From contig BTRK01000003.1 of assembly GCA_036245805.1 (NCBI GenBank), positions 34,551,215 to 34,615,214 of the forward strand: a stretch of 64,000 nt of DNA, given 5' to 3'. The DNA is from Pristionchus mayeri. Taxonomy: Eukaryota; Nematoda; Chromadorea; Rhabditida; Neodiplogasteridae. Both the position numbers and the translations under genes were made by a program. This document shows, one piece after another, positions 13,701-24,473 of the stretch (positions within the stretch are counted from its first letter, which is position 1; the number at the start of each line of letters is the position of its first letter). Below the pieces are notes generated by a model. It searched no databases. It worked only from the letters and a program-made list of their open reading frames with translations, and was not told the DNA's origin.

Positions 13701-14782
13701 GTTCTTGATGAAGTTGGTGAGCTTGTTGTAGAGCTCCTGCCCGACGAAATCCGTTTCGTTCTGCATGTTTGCGCTCTGGAATCGATAAGCATTAATAAGC
13801 GATGCCACTTTGGTAAAAGAAGTAGCAATCCTCTCGGGCAATCAAGACTTTTGCCCCAGACAACAATATGTAGAACTCCCAATGAGATACTAGTAGTTTC
13901 ATAAGAAATGACTAAGGCAGTCATATAAGGCAGTCATATCTTCTAAAGTGGTCCCTAATCCTACACACATACAATTCATGAAACCGTACCTTCTTGTTGT
14001 TATTGTTTCCCCTGATGAGGTTCTTCTGCTGCTGCTGCGGGATTCCCTGCCCTGCATGAGTGGATACTGCGGTGCAGAAGTCGTAGACGTACCTGGAATA
14101 TCAACGTTAAGATATGCCCTTCCCCTCCCCCCTTCCTACGGCTTTAGTTGTAATCCTTCAACATGCAGCATTCATGTATAAATTCATTCAATTATATTCT
14201 ATAACGTTAACGTCCTTCTAGGATGCTGATGTTCTACCCTCCTCTAATCCAACACTCTTCTACCATCCTACCCTTTTCCACCCTCGATCTACACTTTTCA
14301 ATCCTCCCCTCATAGTCTGATCATTATTTACTATTTCACTATTTATGGCTTTATAAAAGGACATCGCGCGTTTAGCCACTTCTTTTAGGATAGGAGAGGA
14401 TATGAGCATACCCCGTGGCACCGCCCCCCCCCCTCCTTCTTAACCCCTCACCTAACTGCCTCGACCCGATACCTGCCAAAGGGCTTGTGCGAGAATGGTG
14501 AATCGATATGTTTGGTAAAGGACTTTATGGAACCGCCCCCCCCCCTCTTCCATCCTTGCCCTTCCACTAATCCGCCTGTTTACGACTCCTGTCAAAGGGC
14601 CTACGTGTTCTCAGAGAGAATGGCGAACCTTATACAGGTCAAGAGTTAACTCACGTGTACAATTGCATGTATCTCTGGGGGATCATGGGCTCCTTCCTGT
14701 AGATGTGCTGCAGTCCCGCCTCCAGATCCTGCCAGATCTCATCGATGGTAGCATTTGCTTTTCTCTGATTCTGATTCGTCAT
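7741..14782 (-). CDS. cul-1-like: Cullin-1 family protein, intact, 22 exons (locus A)
   Basis: Scaffold of SCF-type cullin-RING ubiquitin ligases: the N-terminal repeats bind SKP1/F-box adaptors and the C-terminal cullin homology region binds RBX1. Coding exons, 5' to 3': 14782-14655, 14092-13990, 13775-13680, 13605-13528, 13409-13320, 13251-13110, 13011-12927, 12766-12664, 12393-12304, 10954-10883, 10726-10595, 10348-10218, 10080-9936, 9804-9670, 9597-9535, 9441-9310, 9115-8981, 8823-8695, 8495-8400, 8257-8162, 8019-7921, 7836-7741. They join in frame (2376 nt, 791 aa; human CUL1 has 776). Visible marks are an N-terminal RYMQLYTYVYDFC like the SKP1-binding helix, [14 protein letters not shown], and the NEDD8 site IVRIMKTRK (Lys about 735). 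The protein ends in the typical [10 protein letters not shown]...YEYLA. The ATG follows a 3' splice site at about 14793, perhaps a spliced-leader acceptor. The intron 10955-12303 carries a mariner. It could correspond to either C. elegans cul-1 or its paralogue cul-6; the orthology is not resolved. Confidence 0.95.
11008..12249 (+). mobile_element. Mariner element, apparently complete
   Basis: A 1242-bp element flanked by the TA target duplication (11006-11007 and 12250-12251). Terminal inverted repeats start TTGGGGTGTCCGGAAAG and end with its complement. It sits inside an intron of the minus-strand cullin, in the opposite orientation. It contains an uninterrupted 342-codon transposase. A second, damaged copy with the same ends lies at 16825-18065. 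Confidence 0.95.
11157..12185 (+). CDS. Mariner transposase, intact DD34D
   Basis: Cut-and-paste transposase of the mariner family, 342 aa, a usual full length. The N-terminal helix-turn-helix region (about residues 10-120) includes the mariner-like linker DDQPRSGRP. The catalytic triad is present: D156 in ATDEKW, D245 in LLMDNACPH and D280 in [10 protein letters not shown], with 34 residues between the last two (DD34D). No stop or frameshift is seen. The first in-frame ATG is used here, but the Met five codons in ([10 protein letters not shown]) is an equally good start. Intact frame plus intact ends make it a candidate autonomous copy; activity is inferred, not shown. Confidence 0.95.
   Translation: MILVMDSHLYLRAVLLHYYRHGRSVKEAHSALAQSEGADAPSIPFCYKWFSRFKKGEFGLDDQPRSGRPPSLDQPLVLRTLKRKPMASVRELKKDTGTPRSTVSDILHRSGKKPKLPQGILHDLSPEQLKNRVQVCRELLHRRSNLRWVNSIIATDEKWITYDNPVRRLQWVDADEKPTPVPKKEEHGKKELLCFFFSVLGPIYWEILAPGTSINADLFSEQLEDVAIRVPPRLLNQGKILLLMDNACPHRAKMTQKKMDERKIERIPHPPYSPDLSPCDYHCFRSLSDFCKGKKFKNRDKVVRAFVNWAVSKKPAFWKRGIETLPNRWREVVRKKGAYIGH
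14400..14640. repeat. Poly-C tract duplication in first cullin intron
   Basis: Two similar blocks of about 110-120 bp follow each other. Each has a run of about ten Cs (near 14425 and 14540), then pyrimidine-rich sequence, then a CAAAGGGC...GAGAATGG tail. They lie in the first intron of cullin A. This is a local tandem duplication with no gene content. Confidence 0.5.
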
Positions 14783-14792
14783 GCTTGATGTC

Positions 14793-16042
14793 CTGGAAGT
14801 ATAAAATATCCATCAGTGGTGCCAAATAGGTTACAGGGACAATTTGAAGACACATTGCTGATGAGAAAAGAAATTATGTATGGCTGAAGAGGGATGATTG
14901 ATATGCAAGAAAGAGTAAAAGGTTGAGGGCACTGCTAAGGTTGGGAAGTGTAGTCGTGAATGAATACAAGGGGCATAGAAGATAATACTGATGTAGAGAA
15001 AAGGTGAAGGAGAGTAACCAAGCAATGTGGTGGATGAAGTTAGAATGAGTAAGGCTTATGAATGACTAAAATGCATCGATTGGACAGCTGAGACTGGAAG
15101 GGCGGAGTGAGGAATGGGCGCGAAAGTCAGAGAATGAGATCGAAGGAGGGATGCCAGAGGGTAAATCTCGACCACGAAACACGAACCGACAACTCTAACA
15201 CCAAAGTGATACCATTATCAAGTGAATAGGGAGTATAATCTAGAAATAGGCACGACGGGATCGAATGAAAGAGAGCCCCAACAGTTATATTTCGATAATG
15301 CGAACATTATTATAGATCTAAAGAACATGTGGCAGAGAGCGAATGAGGGATGCCAGAGGGTGCGCTCAACTCTAAACCTAACGCTGACCGGTAACCCTAA
15401 TGTAAAACGAACATAATTGCTAACTGAATATGAAGTAAGCAGTAAATGGACACGAATGAATCAGAGAAAAAGACTATTATCGTTGAGGAAAATCTCTTGA
15501 AGCCATTGGTATGACTACTAGAGAAAAGGATAAGAATAAATTCAGAGTAAGATTAGGAAGAGGGATAATGTCAGAAGTAGAAGGCGGAGAGGATGGATGC
15601 GCAAGACAGGGTTAATTCAAAGATTGAAGGCATTGCTAATGCTACCAGAGAAAAGACAGCAATAGGTACAGGCGAGAGAGGAATAAACGATGCAGGGAGA
15701 GGGAAGGACAGCTAACCAGCTAATGGGGTGGATGGAGTACGAATGAACATGAATGCGGCTGACGCTTTAAGGGCGGGAATTGGGCGGGAATTTCCCTTAC
15801 GGAGTGTGAAGGACACAAACACAAAACAATAGATGCATACCGTATTTGCGTGCATTTAAATGAGTCTTTCACGCTTTGGTTTTCGAATATTGAAAGCATT
15901 TTCGAATTCAAAGCAGTAAGGTCAACGAGTATATTTGAAAGAGATGGTGCAGCAATGCCAGAAGGAATGAAATATACGACCGTTGCCTGTGAATTGAATA
16001 GATCCGGAAAGTTCTGGAACGTCCGAAAAATCTATGCGAAAC
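14793..16042. other. 5' flank of cullin A, mirrored upstream of cullin C
   Basis: Upstream of the minus-strand cullin. The reverse complement of about 14830-15060 resembles about 31960-32110 upstream of cullin C; a block around ACTTCATCCACCACATTG is shared. The motif GGGATGCCAGAGGGT occurs twice (about 15150 and 15349) and again, inverted or degenerate, at about 31650 and 31865. The inverted duplication that produced A and C therefore carried at least 1 kb of upstream DNA. No gene is seen here. Confidence 0.6.
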
Positions 16043-16050
16043 ACGCAGTG

Positions 16051-16553
16051 GGATGTGACAAAACCGCAACCGACAAAACCGCAACGGAGTGCCGTTCGCT
16101 GGGGAGTTAGTCTTCCTACTTGGGAGTTGTTTCATTGTAACCAGTATGTACTCATCTACACCACATTGTTTAGATCATCTTACAATTCGATCTTGAGTTT
16201 CGCTCTCTATCACCGTATAAGGGGTTCATGGTCCAAAATTGATAATTTTAGGGGAAAATCGTGGTTAGTTGAACAGCAAATGCTGTCACCAATCGATATG
16301 CATGTTAATGGATTACAGTAGTTCTTGGGTTACTGAACGATTGGTTACGGTACTTTGTCTCCGTCAAACCATGATTTTCCACTAAAATTCTCAATTTTGA
16401 ACCGTGAACCCCTCCTATACGGTGGTAGAGAGCGAAACTCAATATCAAATTGCAAGATGATCTAAACAGGATGGTGTAGAGGAGCACATACTTGTTACAA
16501 TCAAACAACTCCCAAGTAACAAGATCAACTCCGCAGCGAACTGTCACGCCCCC
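16051..16553. mobile_element. Foldback hAT-like MITE, copy 1
   Basis: A 503-bp element whose halves are inverted copies almost to the centre. It is flanked by a perfect 8-bp direct repeat ACGCAGTG (16043-16050 and 16554-16561). Internal marks shared with the other copies are GGGAGTTGTTTCATTGT, GGTTCATGGTCCAAAATTG and AATCGATAT near the centre. Eight-bp target duplications are typical of hAT transposons. There is no open frame of note, so the element is non-autonomous. Confidence 0.85.
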
Positions 16554-16561
16554 ACGCAGTG

Positions 16562-16824
16562 TCAAGTCTCAGCAGCTAGTCGAGATATAGGGAGACCTTC
16601 GACCCGGAATCGGATTTAGAACCATCGATTGTTAAAAAAAAAAAAAAAAAAAAGGAATTGCCAAAACGTCGATTGCTCTGATAGTACCAAGGGTGTACTG
16701 ATTATCATGAGTGATAGCATCCAGCAAAAATATCGTTTGCAAAGTAAAACAATACTTTATATTTAGATGGAATTCACGTTTTACATTATTCAAATCACAA
16801 TTGTGCCACGTGTAATAACATCTA
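16562..16824. other. Short intergenic stretch with poly-A run
   Basis: Contains an A run of about 19 bp near 16635. No gene or element end was recognised between the foldback copy and the mariner. Confidence 0.4.
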
Positions 16825-18065
16825 TTGGGGTGTCCGGAAAGTTCGTATATTTTTTTGTTTTTATTTTTTATTCAATGCTTTACAATTCTCAGAGACTAAT
16901 GTATGCCCCCTTCTTTCTCACTACCTCCCTCCAGCGATTGGGCAGGGTCTCGATTCCTCTCTTCCAGAACGCGGGTTTCTTCGAGACCGCCCAGTTCACG
17001 AAAGCCCTCACAACTTCATCTCGATTCTTGAACTTCTTTCCTTTGCAGAAGTCAGAGAGAGAGAGCGGAAGCAGTGGTAGTCGCATGGGGAGAGATCCGG
17101 GGAATACGGTGGATGGGGAATCCTCTCGATCTTCAGCTCGTCCATTTTCTTCTGGGTCATTTTCGCTCGATGTGGGCGAGCATTGTCCATCAGAAGAAGA
17201 ATTTTGCCCTGGTTCAGGAGTCTGGGAGGGACTCTGATCGCGACATCTTCCAGTTGTTCAGAGAAGAGTTCGGCATTGATGCTGGTGCCAGGGGCGAGGA
17301 TCTCCCAGTAGATGGGAACGAGCACTGAGAAGAAGAAGCAGAGGAGTTCCTTCTTTTAGTGCTCTTCCTTCTTCGGGACGGGCGTGGGCTTCTCATCTGA
17401 ATCCACCCATTGCAGTCTCCTCACAGGGTTGTCGTACGTGATCCACTTCTCATCTGTAGCGATGATGGAATTGACCCATCGAAGATTGGATCTACGATGG
17501 AGTAATTCCTTGAAAACGATTTAGACTTGAACACGATTTTGCAGCTGTTCGGGGGAGAGGTCATGGGGAATCAATTGTGGGAGTTTCGGCTTCTTCCCAG
17601 ATCGATGGAGGATATAGGACACCGTTGATCTGGGAGTACCAGTATCCTTCTTCAACTCACGCACACTGGCCATGGGCTTGCGATTCAGTGTGCGGAGAAC
17701 GAGAGGCTGATCGAGGGAGGGAGGGCGTCCAGAGCGGGGTTGATCATCGAGACCAAACTCCCCTTTCTTGAAGCGGGAGAACCACTTATAGCAGAAGGGT
17801 ATGGAGGGGGGCGTCAGCTCCTTCCGACTGGGCCAGGGCAGAGTGGGCCTCCTTCACGGATCGGCCAAGACGGTAGTAATGAAGTAAAACTGCTCGGAGG
17901 TAGACACAAGAATCAATGTAGCAACTAGGAGACTAATTAAATCCTCTCACTACTCAACGTCAGAATGATGCAATACATTGTTGACAAACAGATTGCGCAA
18001 TCACTGCATTTGATCGCGAACTGACTTTTTTCCGAAGCATTATACGAACTTTCCGGACACCCCAA
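16825..18065 (-). mobile_element. Mariner element, second copy, damaged
   Basis: A 1241-bp element with the same terminal inverted repeats as 11008-12249 (TTGGGGTGTCCGGAAAG) and TA target duplications (16823-16824 and 18066-18067). It lies in the opposite orientation to the intact copy and about 4.6 kb from it. The two are very similar in the stretches I compared, but this one carries several inactivating changes. Confidence 0.95.
16889..17916 (-). pseudogene. Mariner transposase pseudogene
   Basis: Reads as the same transposase as 11157-12185 but is broken in at least three places. The start region lacks about 13 nt, including the ATGGACTCC start (around 17905). A nonsense codon lies near 17355, where the intact copy reads histidine-glycine. 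A dinucleotide expansion of a CT run (six CT units against five, near 17060) shifts the frame before the C-terminus. The three catalytic aspartate codons themselves are still readable. It cannot make a full transposase. Confidence 0.9.
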
Positions 18066-18125
18066 TAGAACACATTCATTCGAGATTGTCTAGGTATTTG
18101 ACTCGTTTCGAAACGTAGTTACAAT

Positions 18126-18330
18126 TAGGGTGGCTGAAATGGATCAACGGGTCGCTATTTAGAGAGCCCGGCAGGTCAGAGACGGATGAGACGGTTAACC
18201 GTCCCCTCTGGCAGTCCTACTCTCTCTATTCACTGTCTAGAGAGAGACTCTCTCGCCTATCTCTCCCTCCCCTCACGGATGACCCGTATGTAAACAAGAC
18301 GGTTAACCGTGATCCATTTCAGCCACCCTA
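18126..18330. mobile_element. Short TIR element (hAT-like MITE)
   Basis: A 205-bp element with terminal inverted repeats TAGGGTGGCTGAAATGGATC at both ends. It is flanked by 8-bp direct repeats differing at one base (GTTACAAT at 18118-18125 and GTCACAAT at 18331-18338). The inside has inverted ACGGTTAACCGT blocks. There is no coding capacity. Class is inferred from the 8-bp duplication. Confidence 0.8.
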
Positions 18331-18338
18331 GTCACAAT

Positions 18339-19227
18339 GCCGCTAATCTTCTCAACAAAAACAAACAAATGGCTTGAACGAATATTATAGAATTTCAAAA
18401 TATGTATTTTTCTTACTGAAATATCGAGATTTTCCAGTTTTCTCACATGCTGACACATATTTTCTCCTTTTTTTCAGGTGTACTAGAATGACTCCACTAA
18501 AAATGGAAAAAAATATTGTTTCACATTTCTGAAATTATTATTTTGTACATTTATTATAATTTCGAAATCACCATCACTGCTATCGAATGACTAACCACTC
18601 TCTTTCGCCATTGCTGAACTCGTATAAACAAGGCTCCTCTTATCACGAGGAGAGTGATATTGCCGATAAAGGAATGCTGCTTTGCGTCTTGCCATTATTC
18701 CCTTTACCCTGATTTATCTTTGTCTTGCACGTCTAAAAGATTCACTTTTTTGTCATAATTGTTTATTATATTTATATAATAATCAAAAATATAGTCGTTA
18801 AAGAGTGTCTGATGTGCCAGTACAAAGTGAACAAATTAATGATGTACTGCGATTTTTGAAAATAAAGATGAACCTGGATTCTGGCAAAGCTGATCCTCTG
18901 TCGAAGTAATTTGTAAATAAATTTGTGTTGATTTTGGATCTACACCCACTGCGTAATTTTCAAATTGCGAAATCGAAATTTTGAAATCGATTTTCGAAAT
19001 TGTGATCACAATTTCAACATTATTGTGCAATACTGTTCAACAATGTTCAATCTTACTTAATCCGCCACATTGCTTGTTTGCCTCTCTTTACTTTTGCCAT
19101 TTCTCTACTTCACTCTACTTATTCCGTTGTTTTTCATCTTGCATCTCCCAGCTAGGCTATTTTATTAATCCTTTAAATTTTAATTGGTTAAAACCCTTTT
19201 TTCAATTCCAATTATTTATCCTCCAGG
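18339..19227. other. AT-rich intergenic sequence
   Basis: No recognisable gene, element end or structured repeat. A small inverted repeat around AAATCGATTTTCGAAATTG (about 18960-19010) is the only feature. Confidence 0.4.
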
Positions 19228-19231
19228 TTAA

Positions 19232-19596
19232 AGAAGGAGTGTCAGCAAAGTTAAATTATTGATGCTGTCATAACCACGACCTAGACAATTATCCAACGAT
19301 CATAGCGCGAGTTAAAAGGATAGGCAGAGGTCAATCGCATTGCTCAGTGGTAAAGCAGTCGCCGCGTAATCGGAAGGTTGCGGGTTCGAATCCCACCAGT
19401 TTTTGAAAAATCTTCTAGTGATTTGAATTCCCGCACGTCCCTTCCCTTCAAGCCCTCCTTGGCATTCTGCCAACTAATGATAACTCGGTTCAAAATAGAG
19501 ATACGCATTTGAAACTTTCAGAATCTCTTATGGTTGTACAAAGGTCGGTCATGGTTATGTCAACGTCAAAATTTCAACTTTGCTGACAGTCCTTCT
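19232..19596. mobile_element. TTAA-flanked TIR element with tRNA-like core, copy 1
   Basis: A 365-bp element bounded by TTAA on both sides (19228-19231 and 19597-19600). The terminal inverted repeats read AGAAGGAGTGTCAGCAAAG at the left and the near-complement at the right, with further pairing inward. TTAA target sites are characteristic of piggyBac-type transposition. A tRNA-like segment sits near the middle. A homologous element lies at 46488-47196. There is no coding capacity. Confidence 0.8.
19336..19400 (+). other. tRNA-like segment with A and B boxes
   Basis: An internal pol III promoter layout is visible: TTGCTCAGTGG (A box, 19340-19350) and GGGTTCGAATCCC (B box and T-arm, 19382-19394). 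The D-arm and T-arm look tRNA-like, but the anticodon stem does not pair well, so I do not call a functional tRNA. It lies in the middle of the TTAA-flanked element and is matched by the segment at 47050-47112. Confidence 0.7.
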
Positions 19597-19734
19597 TTAA
19601 GCATCGGGGGAAATGCACAGATAGTATTCGATAGCTTGCTGTGGATGTAGTTGTATATAGGGGTAATCTCGAATCTAACGCTCCCAGGGTCACTAACGGC
19701 GTTGATTTCTCATTTATCTATCTAAATATCTCCA

Positions 19735-20270
19735 CATCATGGATATTGCTCTTCAAGGATATCGTACATGTTAGCAAAATCGGATCGGCCACCGAGCCGC
19801 ACCGGGTAAATTTTCGCCGGCACTTTTCGGAGTAATTGCGAAAAAAAAGCAAATTTGGAAGTTGTGATTGTGCTCAATGATTTTAATTTTTATCATGGTC
19901 AATTTGCCGGAATCGGCCCGTACAAGTTCGGTTAATTATGCCCGGAAATCGATAAATCAAATACACAAGAAATCGATAAATCAAATATTGTTCGATTACG
20001 TTTTTTTGGCAAGCTCTCAGACCTTGATAAGATTTACCAAATACCGTAATCGCACCATAATTGTTTGCATTCAATTTGTCGATTTCTAGCCATAATTTAC
20101 CGGTCATATCCGGGTCGCTTCCGGCAAATTGACCATGATAAAAAATATGAGCACAGTCACAGCTTCTAATTTTACGTATTCGCAGTTTCTCCGAAAAGTG
20201 AAATTTACCCGGAGCGGCTCGGTGCCCGTTCCGATTGTGCTAACATGCACGATATTCCTCTGGATATCAT
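19735..20270. mobile_element. Foldback element upstream of cullin B
   Basis: Inverted ends about 60-80 bp long. The left arm contains ACATGTTAGCAAAATCGG and CACCGAGCCGC, and the right arm contains the matching GCGGCTCGGTG and GCTAACATG. A second, inner pair (CATGGTCAATTTGCCGGAA near 19895 and its complement near 20115) gives a long hairpin. There are no useful frames. The exact ends and target duplication are uncertain. Confidence 0.65.
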
Positions 20271-20630
20271 TTATTGATTCCTATTCAATTACTTACCAGT
20301 TCGATCTTCTCGCTATCTCCCCATGTTCGATTGATCTTATTGGTCAACCTTGTTAATTGTTACCATTATTTCCAGGATGGTTCAAAGGAGAAACGCTTCT
20401 ACTGACGAGATTTGGCAAGATCTGGAAACGGGACTTCAGCATTTCTTCAAGAAGGAGCCAATGCCCGCCCAGAGATCCATGCAACTATACTGGTGAGGCA
20501 CTCATTATCTGTTGCATATATTGATAAGCAACTTCATCTTAACTAGACTAGAAAACCTCTGGCTGTTATCGGAAAGAGGGATAGGTGAATGCGGAGTGTA
20601 CATAATGGAGACGCGCCAGAAGGTAGACAC

Positions 20631-20749
20631 TAGGGTTGGCAATACGAGGGGGGTTACCAGCTCGTTTTGCCTCCCCCTCCCATTATTTCGCAATACGAGG
20701 CGAGGGAGGAATAACGAGCTCGTTATCTCCCCTCGTATTGTCAATCCTG
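20631..20749. mobile_element. Short foldback MITE in cullin B intron 1
   Basis: 119 bp with inverted ends TAGGGTTGGCAATACGAGG and a matching right end, plus an inner ACGAGCTCGT palindrome. Flanking 8-bp sequences GTAGACAC and GTGCACAC match at six positions, suggesting an old 8-bp target duplication. No coding. Confidence 0.65.
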
Positions 20750-21017
20750 GTGCACACCTCTCAGATTCATCGTTAGGTCACATCCTGTCGAAATATGGCA
20801 TGCCTTTTGGGATAGCGAAATAAGCAGCAGAGCTCATTTCGAAATAGATGTCTTTCCTGGAATGATGTTAGTTATTTATATAATGCCCAACAAGGGTGCT
20901 TCAGCAAGTTCGGCATGAACGATGCGGTACTAATGATACGAACATATTAGTTAAAATGATCAACGAATTTTAATAACATATCTGAAGAATTGCCTTCAAA
21001 TGTTGATGAACGGTGCA

Positions 21018-21306
21018 TTATGCTGCGGAAATATCAGTGTGGAAAGTGGAAAGGGGTTCACAAATCTCAAGGGTGGAAAGTTCAAATTTGAGTTCCCGCA
21101 ATTCGTATTTCGGCTCCCAGTAGAGCTAGGACCTTGAAAATTTGGGTATGACGTGTAAAACCATTGTACACCTCACAGCCAAATTATCAAGGTCCTAGCT
21201 CTACTGGGAGCCGAAATACGAATTGCGGGAATTCAAATTTTAACTTTCCACCCGTGAGATTTTAGCAGAGGGGTGGAATTCCACCCTTGATATTTCCGCA
21301 GCATAA
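21018..21306. mobile_element. Foldback MITE in cullin B intron 1
   Basis: 289 bp with inverted ends TTATGCTGCGGAAATATCA. A long inner pair around AGGTCCTAGCTCTACTGGG leaves a loop of only about 60 bp, so it can fold into a near-complete hairpin. No coding. The target duplication is unclear. Confidence 0.75.
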
Positions 21307-21640
21307 TAGTTACGCAATAGTAACCAAAAAAGGAAATGGCAAGATGTATATGAAGTAAACAAACACAGAATTGCGTTTCAGCTACGTCTACGACTACTGC
21401 ACCGCGGTCTCCGTTCACGCTGGACTTCCTCAGCAGCAGCAGTGCAATCTGATTACGGTAAACAACTACAGACAGGTGAAAAGTGGTGGGATTCGCCTGT
21501 AAACTAGCTTGTTCATGTTCATTTATATCATTGCACGTTCAAATATCATTACACGTTCACGTAAATATTAACCACTGTTCCAACAGCTGCATCAGATTCC
21601 AATTACAGAGAGCGAACAATCAGTTTTCTCACATATTATA

Positions 21641-22278
21641 CGAGGAGGTGTCCTAAAAGTCGGTTGTCGGTTGTCGGTTATGAGGGGTACTAAAAGTCGG
21701 TTGTCGGTTGTCGGTTATGAGGGGTACTAAAAGTCGGTTGTCGGTTGTCGGTTATGAGGGGTACTAAAAATCGGTTGTCGGTTGTCGGTTATGAGGGGTA
21801 CTAAAAGTCGGTTGTCGGTTGTCGGTTATGAGGGGTACTAAAAGTCGGTTGTCGGTTGTCGGTTATGAGGGGTACTAAAAGTCGGTTGTCGGTTGTCGGT
21901 TATGAGGGGTACTAAAAGTCGGTTGTCGGTTGTCGGTTATGAGGGGTACTAAAAGTCGGTTGTCGGTTGTCGGTTATGAGGGGTACTAAAAGTCGGTTGT
22001 CGGTTGAGATCCATATTTTAATTAGCTGTTCACAAGTCCATAGTTATCATCAACTGTCCATCCAATGGTGCCCCGTGGATACATAAGACATCTCCGACGT
22101 TTGAATTGAAGGAGTCAGGACACGAAACTTTGCTTACAGTAATCGAAGACAAAATTTAATCTGTCAGATAAGTCGATTTGTGAACAGCTAATTAAAATAT
22201 GGATCTCAACCGACAACCGACTTTTAGTACCCCTCATAACCGACAACCGACAACCGACAACCGACTTTTAGGACATCC
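21641..22278. mobile_element. TIR element with expanded tandem repeats in one end
   Basis: A 638-bp element flanked by TATTATA (21634-21640 and 22279-22285). Each inverted end carries GTCCTAAAAGTCGGTTGTCGG and an inner AGCTAATTAAAATATGGATC block. The left end holds nine head-to-tail copies of a 37-bp unit, whereas the right end has one. It lies in intron 2 of cullin B. No coding. Confidence 0.8.
21654..22005 (+). repeat. 37-bp tandem array (9 units)
   Basis: Unit: AAAAGTCGG, then TTGTCGG twice, then TTATGAGGGGTACT. Nine complete units and a partial tenth are almost identical; one unit reads AAAAATCGG. The array is built from the terminal sequence of the surrounding element, which suggests satellite birth from a transposon end. 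Confidence 0.95.
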
Positions 22279-24400
22279 TATTATAAAAGTGATATAACGC
22301 GCAGTAGAACTATCCTGTCTTTGGTTCTCTGGTAGAAGTTTCCCATTGCGAAGATTGTATTTTGCCCACTGGGATCGAGCCTTATTTCACTTGAATCGGA
22401 AATCAATGATTCCTAATTACAGGGTGCAAATCTACAGAACGAGTCGGATTTCGTCGGGTCTGAGCTCTACTACAAGCTCTCCACCTTAATCAAGAACCAC
22501 GTCCAGAAAATTTTCGAAGTGTGTTAGCAGTTTAGCTCCATGTTGATGATGTCTTGACATGAAAAGCGATGCAAACTTTGGATCTTTGCATTGTTTTTCC
22601 AGTAGAATCTAACAATTAATCACATTTGCATAATTACAGTCCCTCAAACATTTACCATTTTGAAACCTTTTTGAATGCTGCCCTAAAAGAACTCGTCCAA
22701 ATGGCATGAGAATGTGGAACTAGGGCCTTCTCGACATGCTGCATCCGGCTGTGGTGTTCATTCATGCGAATTCCGAATTTTATTTTTTATGCAAATTTCA
22801 AAAAATTTTTCTCGAAAAATAGGCCGAACACATAGCTGGATTTTGTATATGTTGTGCATATTGATACAATCAATCGAATATAAAATGGCAAAGTTAAGGG
22901 TTACAGAATAAAAACTAAACAATTCCCTTCGAGATAAATCCCCCATTTCTCACCGCTCACCCCACCCGCGCGGTCAGGAATGATTTTATTTTTTTTTGAA
23001 CTCTTCGTTCACTGAAGATCAGAATACAACGTGACTACGTGCTCTTCTTATAGGAGTGCATAAGACGCCCCGGGGAGGATCAACTCCGCTACTTCACCAC
23101 ACAATGGAATCAGTTCAAATTTAGCTCCAAGGTATGCACCATCTAAAGTGAATGCATTTCGGCCTAGTTGGCTTATGCTTAGACACCGAAGTTTCTCTCA
23201 TTCTGTATGAACTGGTTTATTGGATTCTTAGGTGACTTGCGTGATATAATCATATGAAATTGCAATCGCGCAGACAGTTGATGGCCTGTGCGCCTATCTT
23301 AATCGTCAGTGGATCAAGAGAGAACTCGAGAACGGAAACAACACAATCTACGTCATCTATACGGTTATTTTAACAAACAATTTTTTTAATATTATTATTT
23401 TTCAGTATATTAAGAGTTGGTTGTATTGGCACTAACCTCACAGTGTTCTCACACTATCTGAGTCGCTAGGTCGAAATGCACCATTAATTTTGAATTTTAA
23501 TCGAGCTGGCTCTGGTGACCTGGAAGCAGGTGTTCCGTGAACACATGGAAACGAAGATCGTCCAGGGAGTTCTCGATCTGATCGAACAGGAGCGGAGTAA
23601 CCATCACTTCCTCCCTCATCAAAACCGCCGTTGACTGCTTCGGTGCGTTATGCATAAAATAACAATTTACCTAACTTTCAAAGAGCCTTGAGAATTATGA
23701 TAAAACTCTTACAATACATTTGCTGCGCATATATATTTTCAAAATCCTCTAGCCGATTGGAGAATAGAAGTCGTATGTTTGATTTTTTTCAGTCGAACTT
23801 GGCATCGATGAAAAGGTCGACTCCAGTACTTCCGTAGGTGCCCCGATTGACAACCCCAAGCTACGTGTCTACAAGTGAGACATGTTCAATATTATGGATC
23901 GGACGCTATTCATTCTAACAGACTCGAAATGATAAGAACACTGAGCGCATTCCATAACTGAATCATTTCGCGTTTGAAGGTAGATAAAGCACCGGAAAGG
24001 TGAACGGATACAAGAAGGGTGCAATTATATTTTTAAATGGTGCGACTGAGTATACTTGTGTTTTTGAGTGTCCAATTGAGCGTGAATTATATTATAATTG
24101 TTTGATCACAGGAATTTGTTCGAAGCGCCGTTCATTGCTGCTACAGAGAGATTCTACATGAACGAGGCGAAGACTTTCCTGCAAGCAAACTCGATCCAAG
24201 AGTACTTGGACAGGGTACGTTATTGTTTCACCCCCCACCTCTATCCATATATTTTATCCACCAAGATTTTCACCGTTAAGCAATAAGAAAAAAATGCTAA
24301 AATTTCAATAAATTTTAACGCCACTACGCTGGTGACCAATTGTAATAGCAATTGAAATTTAAGTTCTGGCGACACATCCATGATATGAATGTCGGCTTTA

Positions 24401-24473
24401 GGTCGGATGAGAACTATGACGTCGTGCCGTCTTTGACTTATCAAAAGTGCCACGTTATATATCTCATCCTACC
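24401..24473. mobile_element. Short palindromic MITE, copy 1
   Basis: About 73 bp with inverted ends GGTCGGATGAGAACTATGACG and a degenerate right end TCTCATCCTACC. It lies just before exon 9 of cullin B. A better-preserved relative lies at 27853-27928. Confidence 0.6.

Noticed and set aside
19336..19400. Functional tRNA gene
   Set aside because: A and B boxes are good, but the anticodon arm does not pair and position 33 is not the usual T in the loops I could draw; the acceptor stem also does not close.
21654..22005. Possible CRISPR array (regular repeats)
   Set aside because: Units are directly abutting with no variable spacers, the repeat forms one end of a TIR element, and the genome is eukaryotic.
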